Shown in pieces: positions 8,933-17,446 of a DNA stretch of 64,000 bases. Source of the stretch: Pseudomonas sp. Root562. Lineage in GTDB: Bacteria; Pseudomonadota; Gammaproteobacteria; Pseudomonadales; Pseudomonadaceae. Location: NCBI RefSeq assembly GCF_001427125.1, contig NZ_LMGK01000024.1, positions 123,692 through 187,691 on the forward strand, given 5' to 3'. The translations under genes and the position numbers were made by a program. Each line of letters starts with the position of its first letter. Positions within the stretch are counted from its first letter, which is position 1. Below the pieces are notes generated by a model that saw nothing but the letters and a program-made list of their open reading frames with translations, searched no databases and had not been told where the DNA came from.

Positions 8933-9520
8933 TTAACGGTTTTCCAGGCTTGCGGCACGAGCGTAAGGCAGAGCGCTCTCAGTGCCCTTCAATGCAGCCT
9001 GTTGAGCATGTTGGCGCAGGTAGCTTGGCAGACGCTGATCGTGCCAGCCTGGCTGACCCTGCAATACGCCGTTGGCCATTGGACCAGTGGCTTCCGAACT
9101 CTCATTGTAGCCTGCCAGAACAGCCGGGCCCTTGACTTGAGGAGCGGCCAGATTCTGTTGGCTGGACTGTTGAGCCAGTTCGACACCGGCGATCTCGTCC
9201 TGGTTGTACAGGCGAACGCCCGCCAGTACGGCAACCGTTACCGAAGCAGCGACAGCCAGACGACCCAGGCTGCGCCATGGACCACGAGTGGCTTTTGCCG
9301 GTACGGCTTCGTCAGCCAGGGCTGCCGAAACGGCCGCAGCAATGTCCAGACGTGGAAGCAGCAGATCCTTGTGCATTGCTGCCCGAGCGATCTGATAACG
9401 AGCCCACGTTTCACGAGTTTCAACATCGTCACAGGCACTGAGTACCCGACGCAATTCCAATTCGTCCGCTTCGTTATCCATCACTGCGGACAGCGATTCC
9501 TGCAGGGCTTCACGACTCAT
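8933..9520 (-). CDS. mucA: Anti-sigma factor MucA (RseA family)
   Basis: 195 residues. The cytoplasmic N-terminal anti-sigma domain begins MSREALQESLSAVMDNEADELELRRVL (paraphrased: standard RseA_N start). One transmembrane helix lies near residues 86-104 and the periplasmic tail binds MucB. It holds AlgU inactive at the inner membrane. The start at 9520 follows a GGAAGA-type ribosome site, 31 bases after algU. The open frame extends further upstream but only inside algU. The gene appears intact, so a constitutively mucoid phenotype is not predicted. Confidence 0.95.
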   Translation of the reverse strand: MSREALQESLSAVMDNEADELELRRVLSACDDVETRETWARYQIARAAMHKDLLLPRLDIAAAVSAALADEAVPAKATRGPWRSLGRLAVAASVTVAVLAGVRLYNQDEIAGVELAQQSSQQNLAAPQVKGPAVLAGYNESSEATGPMANGVLQGQPGWHDQRLPSYLRQHAQQAALKGTESALPYARAASLENR

Positions 9521-9551
9521 GGCGTTCCTCTCTTGGCTGTCGCCGCTGTCT

Positions 9552-10133
9552 TTAGTTTTCCTGCAACAACGGCTGCAGGGCTTTATCGATGGCCTCCCGG
9601 GCGCGGAAGATCCGGGAGCGCACGGTGCCCACCGGACATTGCATGACGCTCGCAATGTCCTCGTAACTCAGACCATCGAATTCACGTAAAGTTAAAGCCG
9701 TACGCAAATCTTCCGGCAGTTGCTGAATGGTTCGATGGACGGTGCCTTCGATCTCATCCCGCAGCAAAGCCCGTTCTGGCGACTCGAGATCCTTGAGGCC
9801 ATGATCGCCATCGTAGAACTCTGCATCCTCGGAACTGACATCGCTATCCGGCGGCCGGCGGCCGCGTGAAACCAGATAGTTCTTCGCCGTGTTGATGGCG
9901 ATGCGGTAAAGCCACGTATAAAACGCGCTGTCTCCGCGAAAATTTCCTAGTGCACGGTAGGCCTTGATAAAGGCTTCCTGTGCCACATCCTGGGCTTCAT
10001 GGGTGTCGTGCACAAAACGCACGATCAACCCGAGAATTTTGTGCTGGTATTTCAGCACTAGCAGATCGAACGCTCGCTTGTCGCCGCGTTGAACGCGTTC
10101 GACCAGCTGCTGATCCTCTTCCTGGGTTAGCAT
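9552..10133 (-). CDS. algU: Extracytoplasmic-function sigma factor AlgU (RpoE/sigma-22)
   Basis: 193 residues. Sigma region 2 contains DVAQEAFIKAYRALGNFRG and region 4 contains SYEDIASVMQCPVGTVRSRIFRARE. AlgU drives the envelope-stress, osmotic and alginate regulons. The start at 10133 gives the standard MLTQEEDQQLVERVQRGD-type N-terminus. Two sequences fitting its own consensus lie upstream (10193-10219 and 10385-10412), in line with known autoregulation. The divergent neighbour is nadB, as in other Pseudomonas. Confidence 0.97.
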   Translation of the reverse strand: MLTQEEDQQLVERVQRGDKRAFDLLVLKYQHKILGLIVRFVHDTHEAQDVAQEAFIKAYRALGNFRGDSAFYTWLYRIAINTAKNYLVSRGRRPPDSDVSSEDAEFYDGDHGLKDLESPERALLRDEIEGTVHRTIQQLPEDLRTALTLREFDGLSYEDIASVMQCPVGTVRSRIFRAREAIDKALQPLLQEN

Positions 10134-10192
10134 GAACACTCCTCGATAAGCTCGAAGGAGGCTTGCACAACTAAACGTCCGGACTTGCAAAC

Positions 10193-10219
10193 ATAGACTC
10201 GGGCTTTTCGCAAAAGTTC
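10193..10219 (-). promoter_or_regulatory. Candidate AlgU-dependent promoter, proximal
   Basis: On the minus strand: -35 GAACTT (10219-10214), 16-base spacer, -10 TCTAT (10197-10193). This closely fits the GAACTT-N16/17-TCtgA class used by AlgU and lies about 60 bases upstream of the algU start. Confidence 0.7.
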
Positions 10220-10384
10220 TCCCCCTCCAGGCAAGTTTCCTGCGGGCTCTGATCGGCACGCACGAAAAACGCAGCGCGAGATTCCCCGGCTGCGCGAATA
10301 ATCTTGTCATCGGTTTCGCCGGCAAGGATCCAAAGCAGATCCCGCGCTGAAGCCGACACTGTCCCTTGAATCAGGCAACCGTCT

Positions 10385-10412
10385 ATTGATCTTGGGCCTT
10401 TGGCAAAAGTTC
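10385..10412 (-). promoter_or_regulatory. Candidate AlgU-dependent promoter, distal
   Basis: On the minus strand: -35 GAACTT (10412-10407), 17-base spacer, -10 TCAAT (10389-10385). The first ten bases match the proximal site exactly (GAACTTTTGC). The -10 is weaker than in the proximal site. It is about 250 bases upstream of algU. Confidence 0.5.
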
Positions 10413-10687
10413 CAAATATTTATAGCTGCATGAACCGACATTGTGCGACCGTGCGGCGAAAAAGACTGTTAAATCCACGATACAGTTCAGTTGTCGCCAA
10501 ATCGACCAAAAAAACATCCGACGAAGCGTCAGCTCTTTTCCATCACAGTAGTTTCACAATGCCATATAGGCTCGGCTATTGTGCCGATCCCCCCCTCTAT
10601 ATACTAGTGGGCTGTTCGCGAACCTGACTCGCCTGTCCAGTTGTCCAGCGCCTCCCTGACCCGGGTCGCTTTGAGCGGAATCCTGAA

Positions 10688-12304
10688 ATGAGCCAACAGT
10701 TTCAACACGATGTTCTGGTAATTGGCAGCGGTGCTGCCGGCTTGAGCCTGGCGCTGACCTTGCCCGGTCATTTGCGCATCGCTGTCCTGAGCAAAGGCGA
10801 CCTCGCCAATGGCTCGACATTCTGGGCGCAGGGCGGTGTCGCTGCGGTACTGGATGACACCGATACCGTCGAGTCCCATGTCGATGACACCCTGAATGCC
10901 GGCGGCGGCTTGTGTCACGAAGACGCCGTACGCTTCACTGTCGAGCACAGTAAAGAGGCGATTCAATGGCTGATCGACCAAGGCGTACCCTTTACTCGTG
11001 ATGAGCAATCGACTGTTGAGGACGGCGGATTCGAGTTCCATCTGACCCGCGAAGGTGGACACAGTCATCGACGTATCATCCACGCCGCCGATGCTACCGG
11101 TGCGGCGATTTTCAGAACCTTGCTGACCCAGGCCAGGCAACGGCCGAACATTGAACTGCTGGAACAGCGCGTCGCCGTCGATCTGATCACCGAAAAACGC
11201 CTGGGCCTTGAAGGCGACCGTTGCCTGGGCGCTTACGTGCTCAATCGTGGTACCGGAGAAGTCGATACCTATGGCGCCCGTTTCGTGATCCTCGCGTCCG
11301 GTGGCGCAGCCAAGGTCTACCTCTATACCAGCAACCCCGATGGTGCCTGTGGTGATGGCATTGCCATGGCCTGGCGCTCGGGATGCCGGGTGGCGAACCT
11401 GGAGTTCAACCAGTTCCACCCGACTTGTCTGTACCACCCGCAGGCCAAGAGTTTCCTGATCACCGAAGCCCTTCGCGGCGAAGGCGCGCACTTGAAGCTG
11501 CCTAATGGCGAACGCTTCATGCAGCGATTCGATCCCCGCGCCGAATTGGCGCCCCGGGACATCGTCGCACGGGCCATCGACCATGAGATGAAACGCCTGG
11601 GCATTGACTGCGTATACCTGGACATCAGCCACAAATCAGAAGACTTCATCAAGACGCACTTCCCGACTGTCTACGAGCGTTGCCTGGAGTTTTCCATCGA
11701 CATCACCAAGCAACCGATCCCGGTGGTTCCGGCCGCGCATTACACTTGCGGCGGCGTTATGGTCGACCAGCAAGGTCGCACCGACGTACCCGGGCTGTAC
11801 GCGATTGGCGAAACCAGCTTCACCGGCCTGCATGGCGCCAACCGCATGGCCAGCAACTCGCTGCTGGAGTGCTTTGTCTACGCGCGCTCGGCGGCTGCGG
11901 ACATCATTGAGCAGTTGCCGCAGATTTCTGCCCCCATCGCCCTGCCCGCCTGGGATGCGAGCCAGGTAACGGATTCCGATGAAGACGTGATCATTGCGCA
12001 CAACTGGGATGAGTTGCGTCGGTTCATGTGGGACTACGTCGGCATTGTGCGCACCAACAAGCGTCTGCAACGGGCCCAGCACCGGGTGCGGTTGCTGCTC
12101 GATGAAATCGACGAGTTCTACAGCAACTATAAAGTCAGCCGCGACCTGATCGAGTTGCGCAACCTGGCTCAGGTGGCCGAATTGATGATTCTGTCAGCCA
12201 TGGAGCGTAAAGAAAGTCGCGGTCTGCATTACACCCTCGACTATCCGAACATGTTGCCAGTGGCGCTGGACACTATTCTGGTGCCGCCCACCTACGCCGA
12301 CTGA
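10688..12304 (+). CDS. nadB: L-aspartate oxidase
   Basis: 538 residues, the normal length. FAD-dependent oxidation of L-aspartate to iminoaspartate, the first step of de novo NAD synthesis. The N-terminal Rossmann motif is VIGSGAAGLSLAL, the succinate-dehydrogenase-like HPTCLY and GGAHSHRRIIH-type segments (here GGHSHRRIIHA) bind FAD and substrate, and LHGANRMASNSLLECFVYARSAA is the C-terminal FAD segment. Its last 32 bases overlap the convergent ygfX gene. Confidence 0.96.
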   Translation: MSQQFQHDVLVIGSGAAGLSLALTLPGHLRIAVLSKGDLANGSTFWAQGGVAAVLDDTDTVESHVDDTLNAGGGLCHEDAVRFTVEHSKEAIQWLIDQGVPFTRDEQSTVEDGGFEFHLTREGGHSHRRIIHAADATGAAIFRTLLTQARQRPNIELLEQRVAVDLITEKRLGLEGDRCLGAYVLNRGTGEVDTYGARFVILASGGAAKVYLYTSNPDGACGDGIAMAWRSGCRVANLEFNQFHPTCLYHPQAKSFLITEALRGEGAHLKLPNGERFMQRFDPRAELAPRDIVARAIDHEMKRLGIDCVYLDISHKSEDFIKTHFPTVYERCLEFSIDITKQPIPVVPAAHYTCGGVMVDQQGRTDVPGLYAIGETSFTGLHGANRMASNSLLECFVYARSAAADIIEQLPQISAPIALPAWDASQVTDSDEDVIIAHNWDELRRFMWDYVGIVRTNKRLQRAQHRVRLLLDEIDEFYSNYKVSRDLIELRNLAQVAELMILSAMERKESRGLHYTLDYPNMLPVALDTILVPPTYAD

Positions 12305-12725
12305 ATTTGAGCCGAACCCGCAGGCGTCGGTGTATATCCGCCGCCTGCGAATCCCGGGGTACGCAAATGGCCCGGATCCGTCGCTCACCTTGCAGGCGAA
12401 AACGCAGCACCACCACCCAGGGCAGTGCCAAACTATCGGGCCGCAGCTGCACCGATTGCCACCCCGCCGCCCGATTCCATAACTGCCAGCCATCGGCATC
12501 GCGACGCAAGCCCAAAAACGCTTGTGGGTGTGTCAGCAGAATCTGGCGTGGCAGTACCCGAATGCCATGGAGCAGGCAGCACAAAGCACCCGACAGACTG
12601 GCCCAGAGCGGTAATTCAAGAAGAAGCAACGAACCCAGTGCGAACAACTGGGCAAAAACGTAAGCCGCCAGCAACTGCCGCGAGGCATGCCAGCGGCATT
12701 CGAAAGAATTACTTGGGCTGGACAC
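12273..12725 (-). CDS. ygfX: YgfX/CptA family membrane protein
   Basis: 150 residues with two adjacent hydrophobic helices near residues 17-55, then a soluble beta-rich domain (WQSVQLRPDSLALPWVVVLRF). Located immediately downstream of sdhE, overlapping it by 17 bases, as in many gamma-proteobacteria. YgfX has been described in E. coli as affecting cytoskeletal proteins or as a toxin with SdhE as partner, but that assignment is disputed. The 3' end overlaps nadB by 32 bases in antisense. Confidence 0.8.
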   Translation of the reverse strand: MSSPSNSFECRWHASRQLLAAYVFAQLFALGSLLLLELPLWASLSGALCCLLHGIRVLPRQILLTHPQAFLGLRRDADGWQLWNRAAGWQSVQLRPDSLALPWVVVLRFRLQGERRIRAICVPRDSQAADIHRRLRVRLKFSRRRWAAPE

Positions 12726-12963
12726 GATCCAGGATCATGCGAACCATGCGCTGAAGCTCCGGATCTTCCGATTCGTTGCGCTCCATGAACCAGCCGAACA
12801 TGTCCTGATCCTCGCATTCCAGCAAGCGGACGTACAACGCACGATCCACCTCGTTCAGACTTGCGTAAACCTCTTTCACAAACGGCACCAGCAACACGTC
12901 AAGTTCAAGCATGCCGCGGCGGCTGTGCCAGTAGAGGCGATTCAGTTCAACATCTTCGACCAT
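12709..12963 (-). CDS. sdhE: FAD assembly factor SdhE
   Basis: 84 residues. The conserved RGxxE motif is visible as RRGMLELD near the N-terminus. SdhE promotes covalent attachment of FAD to succinate dehydrogenase SdhA. The frame is open further upstream, but the start at 12963 (MVEDVELNRLYWHSRRG) matches the family. Divergent from ygfZ. Confidence 0.93.
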   Translation of the reverse strand: MVEDVELNRLYWHSRRGMLELDVLLVPFVKEVYASLNEVDRALYVRLLECEDQDMFGWFMERNESEDPELQRMVRMILDRVQPK

Positions 12964-13113
12964 GGAGCGCTCCTCAAATAGGCCGCAAGTATACAGCCCC
13001 GCGCTTCGCCGAACAGTCGGCTTTGGTCGGGCACCAGCGATCCTTTGTGAACTACCCATTTCGAAGGCGCCCCCTTATCATGTCCTCCAGACTCTTTAAC
13101 CCTGCGATGACCC

Positions 13114-14055
13114 ATGGCCGATTCTGCTTTTTTCTGCACGCTGTCTCATGAAGGTGTTCTGGCGGTCCGCGGCGCGGACGCCGGCAAGTTCCTGCAAGGC
13201 CAATTGACCTGCAACCTCAATTACCTGAGCGACACACAGTCCAGCCTCGGCGCGCGCTGTACCCAGAAAGGCCGGATGCAATCGAGCTTCCGTATCCTGC
13301 TCGAAGGTGACGGCGTGTTGCTGGCCATGGCCAGTGAATTGCTGGAACCTCAACTGGCGGACCTGAAAAAATACGCTGTGTTCTCCAAGTCCAAGCTGAC
13401 TGACGAAAGTGCTGCCTGGATTCGTTTCGGCATCGAGCATGGCGATGCTGCAATAAAGAGCCTCGGACTTGACCTGCCGGCAGAAACCGACAGTGTTGTG
13501 CGTCACGACGGTTTGATCGCCATTCGCATTTCACCCGAGCGTGCCGAACTCTGGGTCGCTGCCGATCAAGCCGACAGCATCAAGGGCAAGCTGTCCGCCA
13601 TGCTGGCCGAAAGCGACTTGAATCAGTGGCTGCTGGGCCAGGTCCGTGCAGGGATCGGCCAGGTCATGCCCGGTACCCGCGAGCTGTTCATTCCGCAGAT
13701 GCTCAATCTGCAAGCTGTCGGTGGCGTGAGTTTCAAAAAAGGCTGTTACACCGGTCAGGAAATCGTTGCCCGGATGCAGTACCTGGGCAAACTCAAGCGT
13801 CGACTCTATCGCGTGAAACTGGATGCCAGCGACCTGCCTGAGCCCGGTACCCAACTGTTCTCCCCAAGTCACAACAGTTCAATCGGTGAAGTGGTGCTGG
13901 CAGCCCGTGGCGAAAACCACATTGAACTGTTGGCCGTATTGCAAGCCGAAGCTGCAGAAGGTGGCGATATTCATGTGGGTGCAATTGACGGCCCTGCGCT
14001 GCACTTGCTCGACCTGCCTTATCAACTGGACCGTGACCGCGAAATCCAGCGTTGA
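13114..14055 (+). CDS. ygfZ: tRNA-modifying / Fe-S cluster protein YgfZ
   Basis: 313 residues, folate-binding GcvT-like fold. The signature KGCYTGQE is present, with the conserved Cys at 211. YgfZ supports folate-dependent maintenance of Fe-S enzymes such as MiaB. The start at 13114 (MADSAFFCTLSHEGVLAVRG) is the usual one. Divergent from sdhE with 150 bases between, an arrangement conserved in Pseudomonas. Confidence 0.93.
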   Translation: MADSAFFCTLSHEGVLAVRGADAGKFLQGQLTCNLNYLSDTQSSLGARCTQKGRMQSSFRILLEGDGVLLAMASELLEPQLADLKKYAVFSKSKLTDESAAWIRFGIEHGDAAIKSLGLDLPAETDSVVRHDGLIAIRISPERAELWVAADQADSIKGKLSAMLAESDLNQWLLGQVRAGIGQVMPGTRELFIPQMLNLQAVGGVSFKKGCYTGQEIVARMQYLGKLKRRLYRVKLDASDLPEPGTQLFSPSHNSSIGEVVLAARGENHIELLAVLQAEAAEGGDIHVGAIDGPALHLLDLPYQLDRDREIQR

Positions 14056-14090
14056 ACGCAGTACTTTTTTGCGACACCTAGAGAAACTAA

Positions 14091-14912
14091 ATGATTGAGC
14101 TGGCGGAAAAGGTCCAACAGGATTTGGTTGAGGCCATCGATAACGATGACCTGGTTCTGCCGACATTACCGGAAGTGGCGTTGCAGATTCGCAAGGCCGC
14201 TGAAGACCCGGAAATCAGTATCAGCAGTTTGAGCAAAGTCATCGGCCGTGATACGGCGCTGTCGGCGCGCCTGATCAAAGTGGTCAACAGCCCGCTGCTA
14301 CGCGCAACCCAGGAAGTCACTGATCTGCACACGGCAATCACCCGCCTGGGCATCAACTACAGCAGCAATCTGGCGATTGGCCTGGTCATGGAGCAGATTT
14401 TCCATGCCCGCTCCGAGGTGGTGGAACAGAAAATGCGCGATGTCTGGCGCAAGAGCCTGGAAATCGCCGGCGTCAGCTATGCGCTGTGCCGCAGCTACAC
14501 CCAGCTCAAACCCGATCAGGCAGCCCTTGGCGGACTGGTGCATCAAATCGGTGTGTTGCCGATCCTGACGTATGCCGAAGACCACTACGAACTCTTGTCC
14601 GATCCGGTCAGCCTCAACCATGTGATCGAGCGCATTCATCCGCTGCTCGGCGACAAACTTCTGAGGGTCTGGGAGTTTCCGGAATTGCTGGTACAGGTGC
14701 CACTGCTGTATCAGAACTTCAAGCGCCAATCAGCCCAGATCGATTATGTCGACTTGGTGCAAGTTGCCAGCCTGTATTGCCACAAAGATACCGATCACCC
14801 GATTTCACGCATCGATCCTTTCAGCGTTCCGGCCTTCGTCAAACTCGGGATCGATCCGGACAACAAGGCTATGTGCGCTGATTTGGAAGAAACGCGCTCG
14901 ATGTTTTATTGA
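14091..14912 (+). CDS. HDOD domain signalling protein
   Basis: 273 residues. The HDOD domain covers about residues 15-215: LPTLPEVALQIRKAAEDPEISISSL (described: typical HDOD start) followed by IGRDTALSARLIKVVNSPLL. HDOD proteins resemble HD phosphodiesterases but usually lack the full catalytic HD pair and act in stress or c-di-GMP-linked signalling. No extra output domain is present. The gene is 35 bases after ygfZ and may be cotranscribed. The target is unknown. Confidence 0.85.
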   Translation: MIELAEKVQQDLVEAIDNDDLVLPTLPEVALQIRKAAEDPEISISSLSKVIGRDTALSARLIKVVNSPLLRATQEVTDLHTAITRLGINYSSNLAIGLVMEQIFHARSEVVEQKMRDVWRKSLEIAGVSYALCRSYTQLKPDQAALGGLVHQIGVLPILTYAEDHYELLSDPVSLNHVIERIHPLLGDKLLRVWEFPELLVQVPLLYQNFKRQSAQIDYVDLVQVASLYCHKDTDHPISRIDPFSVPAFVKLGIDPDNKAMCADLEETRSMFY

Positions 14913-14918
14913 AAGCTG

Positions 14919-14979
14919 CGCGGGCAAGCCTCACTCCTACACGATTTCCACCGTCTTGCAGGAGCGAGGTTTGCCCGCG
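14919..14979. repeat. REP palindrome
   Basis: Near-complementary arms of about 20 bases (14919-14938 and 14960-14979) with the Pseudomonas core GCGGGCAAGCCT. It sits between the convergent HDOD and tctE genes. Confidence 0.85.
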
Positions 14980-15000
14980 AACACTCCAGAACAGATGCCA

Positions 15001-16389
15001 TCACTCCCCGGCAATGAAACTCACCCGAACTTTCAACCCTGCATGCTCACCATCATGCAGGCTGATCTGCGCCAGGTGTGCGCGACAGATCTCGCCGACA
15101 ATCGCCAGTCCCAAACCTGATCCGGCCACTTGCTGGTTGCGTCGATAAAAACGTTCGAATACTCGCTCGCGCTCAGCCAGCGGTATTCCGGGGCCATCGT
15201 CCTCGACTTCCAGTACCGCTGGTGCCGAGACTCTCAAAATAACGTTGCCGCCCGGCGGCGTGTGGGCCAGTGCGTTGTCCACCAGATTGCTCAACAACTC
15301 GTTAAGCAGGGTCGGCTCCCCACGCAACCAGACCGGCTCGTCCGCCTCCAGCGCCAGCGCTACGCCGCGTTTGTGGGCCAGCGGCGCCATGGCCATGCCA
15401 AGCTCTCGCGCCAATTGACTGAGATCGAGCAATTGCGCGCCGCCCTCGGCAATCGCCCGGGCACCGTTTTCGACCCGCGCCAGCGAGAGCAGTTGGTTAG
15501 CCAGATGAGTCAGGCGATCTGTGCCCTGCGCCGCGGTTTCCAGTGTGCTGCGCCAGGTTTGTGGCTCGTCCGAACGCAAGCCCAGCTCAAGCCGCGCCTT
15601 GAGCGCCGCCAACGGGGTGCGCAGCTCATGGGCGGCATCGGCAATGAATTGCGCCTGACGCTCGAATTGTCCACGCAGACGTTCGGTAAAGTGATTGAGC
15701 GCACGCACCAACGGCCACAATTCGCGTTGCACTTCAACCAGCGGCAACGGCCGCAGATCATCGGGCTGACGCTCCTCGACCGCCGTGCGCAAGCGCTCCA
15801 GCGGACGCAGTGCGGCGCTCACCGCGAACCAGACGATCATCAGCGCCCCGACGGCCAACATGCCCAGACGCAGCAAAGTGTCTGCCGCCAGGCTGCGAGC
15901 CATGCTTACCCGCGCTTCATCGGTTTCCGCCACGCGGATTTCCGCCATGCCGTTCATGTTAGGTTCGCTGACAGCCTTGAGCAGGCTGACGACCCGCACG
16001 TTCTGCCCCCGATACGTCGCGTTATAGAACCGCGCCAGCGCCGGGTAATCATCGGTGCGCGGGGTTCCGGGCGGAGGAGCCGGAAGGTTTTCGTAGCCGG
16101 AAATCAGGTTTTGATGGATATCGTTGACCAAATAGAAAATCCGCCCGGCACTGTCGTAGGCGAAGGTGTCGAGGGCCACGTAGGGCACGTCGAGACTCAG
16201 AGAGCCATCGCGCTCGGAGAGACCCGCAGCGATGGTCCGCGCCGAGGCCAGCAGCGTTCGGTCATAGGCGGTATCGGCGGCCTCGCGACCGTTCCAGTAC
16301 GCGCTCAAACCACTGGCCAGCATCAATACCACCAGCAGCAATGCCAGATTCCACAGCAACCGCCAGCGCAGACTGCTGGGTTTATGCAT
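15001..16389 (-). CDS. tctE: Sensor histidine kinase TctE
   Basis: 462 residues. TM1 near residues 10-30, periplasmic sensor of about 135 residues, TM2 near 175-195, HAMP-like linker, HisKA with phospho-accepting His in DAAHELRTPLAALK, and HATPase with N box LLSNLVDNAL and G boxes VEDDGPGIP and GSGLGLAIV. Overlaps tctD by eight bases. Linkage to tctCBA indicates tricarboxylate (citrate) sensing, as in the TctDE systems of Salmonella and P. aeruginosa. Confidence 0.92.
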   Translation of the reverse strand: MHKPSSLRWRLLWNLALLLVVLMLASGLSAYWNGREAADTAYDRTLLASARTIAAGLSERDGSLSLDVPYVALDTFAYDSAGRIFYLVNDIHQNLISGYENLPAPPPGTPRTDDYPALARFYNATYRGQNVRVVSLLKAVSEPNMNGMAEIRVAETDEARVSMARSLAADTLLRLGMLAVGALMIVWFAVSAALRPLERLRTAVEERQPDDLRPLPLVEVQRELWPLVRALNHFTERLRGQFERQAQFIADAAHELRTPLAALKARLELGLRSDEPQTWRSTLETAAQGTDRLTHLANQLLSLARVENGARAIAEGGAQLLDLSQLARELGMAMAPLAHKRGVALALEADEPVWLRGEPTLLNELLSNLVDNALAHTPPGGNVILRVSAPAVLEVEDDGPGIPLAERERVFERFYRRNQQVAGSGLGLAIVGEICRAHLAQISLHDGEHAGLKVRVSFIAGE

Positions 16390-17053
16390 CGCGGCTTTCC
16401 AGCAAATAGCCGAGGCCGCGGAAGGTCACGATGGCAACCGGTTGGCCGTCGAGTTTTTTGCGCAAACGGTGCACATAGATTTCGATGGCGTCGGGGCTGG
16501 CCTCTTCGTCGAGGCCGAACACCTGGGAGGCCAGTTGCTCCTTGCTCATCACCCGCCCCGGACGGGCGATCAGTGCCTCAAGCACAGCTTGCTCGCGCGA
16601 GGTCAGGGTCAGCAGCTCCTCGGCGAGCGTGAAGCGCCGGGTCTCCAGATCGTAGGCCAGCACGCCGCAGCGTTGCAGGCGTTCACCACCCAGCACACTG
16701 CGGCGCAGCAGGGCCTTGACCCGCGCTTCGAGCTCGGTCAACTCGAACGGTTTGGCCAGGTAATCATCGGCGCCAAGGTTGAGGCCATGCACCCGATCCT
16801 TCACGTCGCTGCGCGCCGTCAGCATCAACACCGGCAGATTCTTGCCCCTTGCGCGCAAGCGTGCGAGGACTTCGAAGCCGTCCATGCGCGGCAATCCGAC
16901 ATCGAGGATCGCCATGGCGTATTCCTCGCTGCCCAACGCCAGATCGGCCGCCACGCCGTCGTGCAGCACATCCACGGTCAAACCGGTGCTCTTGAGCGCC
17001 TGGGCGACACTTTCGGCGAGCTGCAGATGGTCTTCGACGAGCAGAACACGCAT
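16382..17053 (-). CDS. tctD: Response regulator TctD (OmpR family)
   Basis: 223 residues. Receiver domain with phosphorylation site D51 (AILDVGLP) and acidic pair E7 D8; C-terminal winged helix with IEIYVHRLRKKL and GLGYLL. The start at 17053 gives MRVLLVEDHLQ; five extra upstream codons are open but not typical. Expected to activate the divergent tctC promoter when tricarboxylates are sensed. Confidence 0.93.
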   Translation of the reverse strand: MRVLLVEDHLQLAESVAQALKSTGLTVDVLHDGVAADLALGSEEYAMAILDVGLPRMDGFEVLARLRARGKNLPVLMLTARSDVKDRVHGLNLGADDYLAKPFELTELEARVKALLRRSVLGGERLQRCGVLAYDLETRRFTLAEELLTLTSREQAVLEALIARPGRVMSKEQLASQVFGLDEEASPDAIEIYVHRLRKKLDGQPVAIVTFRGLGYLLESRDA

Positions 17054-17446
17054 GGATCTTTTCCTCATTCAGGGATGGTCGACACCATTCTTTGGCGCGG
17101 AGTTTACAGCGGCATCCGTCGCTGTGAAGCCTGAACAACCGTGAAAGTCTTCTGAAAGGTTAGCGAAAGGTTGGGCCGTTAGAGTCGGGCGACGGATGGT
17201 TTCGTCTGCCTGCCATCCAATCGTGCTTTGAAATGTAGCTCCCGAAAAACGCCTCGATGCGTTTTCGACAATAAGAACAATAACCGAGGTACCCAATCAT
17301 GTTGTCGAACCAACATCAGGCTTGCACGCCCCGCCCCATCGCTCACTCCCCATCGTATACCTTCGCCAGCGTCGAACCCGGCTGCACGGCGCGTAACTGC
17401 CGCACCTGAATCATCCCCAAAAACAAAAACTCCTGTGGAGACAAAA
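17054..17446. promoter_or_regulatory. Divergent control region tctD / tctC
   Basis: 393 bases with no gene I can support. It contains a small hairpin, AAAACGC-N6-GCGTTTT at 17246-17265, and the region where TctD should bind. The ribosome site for tctC (TGTGGAGA) lies at about 17434-17441. Confidence 0.5.

Larger units (their letters stand above)
10134..10687. promoter_or_regulatory. algU-nadB divergent intergenic region
   Basis: 554 bases without a convincing gene. Besides the two AlgU-type promoters on the minus strand, a nadB promoter must lie before 10688. The stretch near 10600 contains TATATACTAGT, which could supply a -10 region. I saw no structured RNA here. Confidence 0.45.

Noticed and set aside
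12273..12963. ygfX-sdhE as a toxin-antitoxin pair
   Set aside because: SdhE has a firm role in flavinylation of succinate dehydrogenase, and the toxin interpretation of YgfX is disputed.
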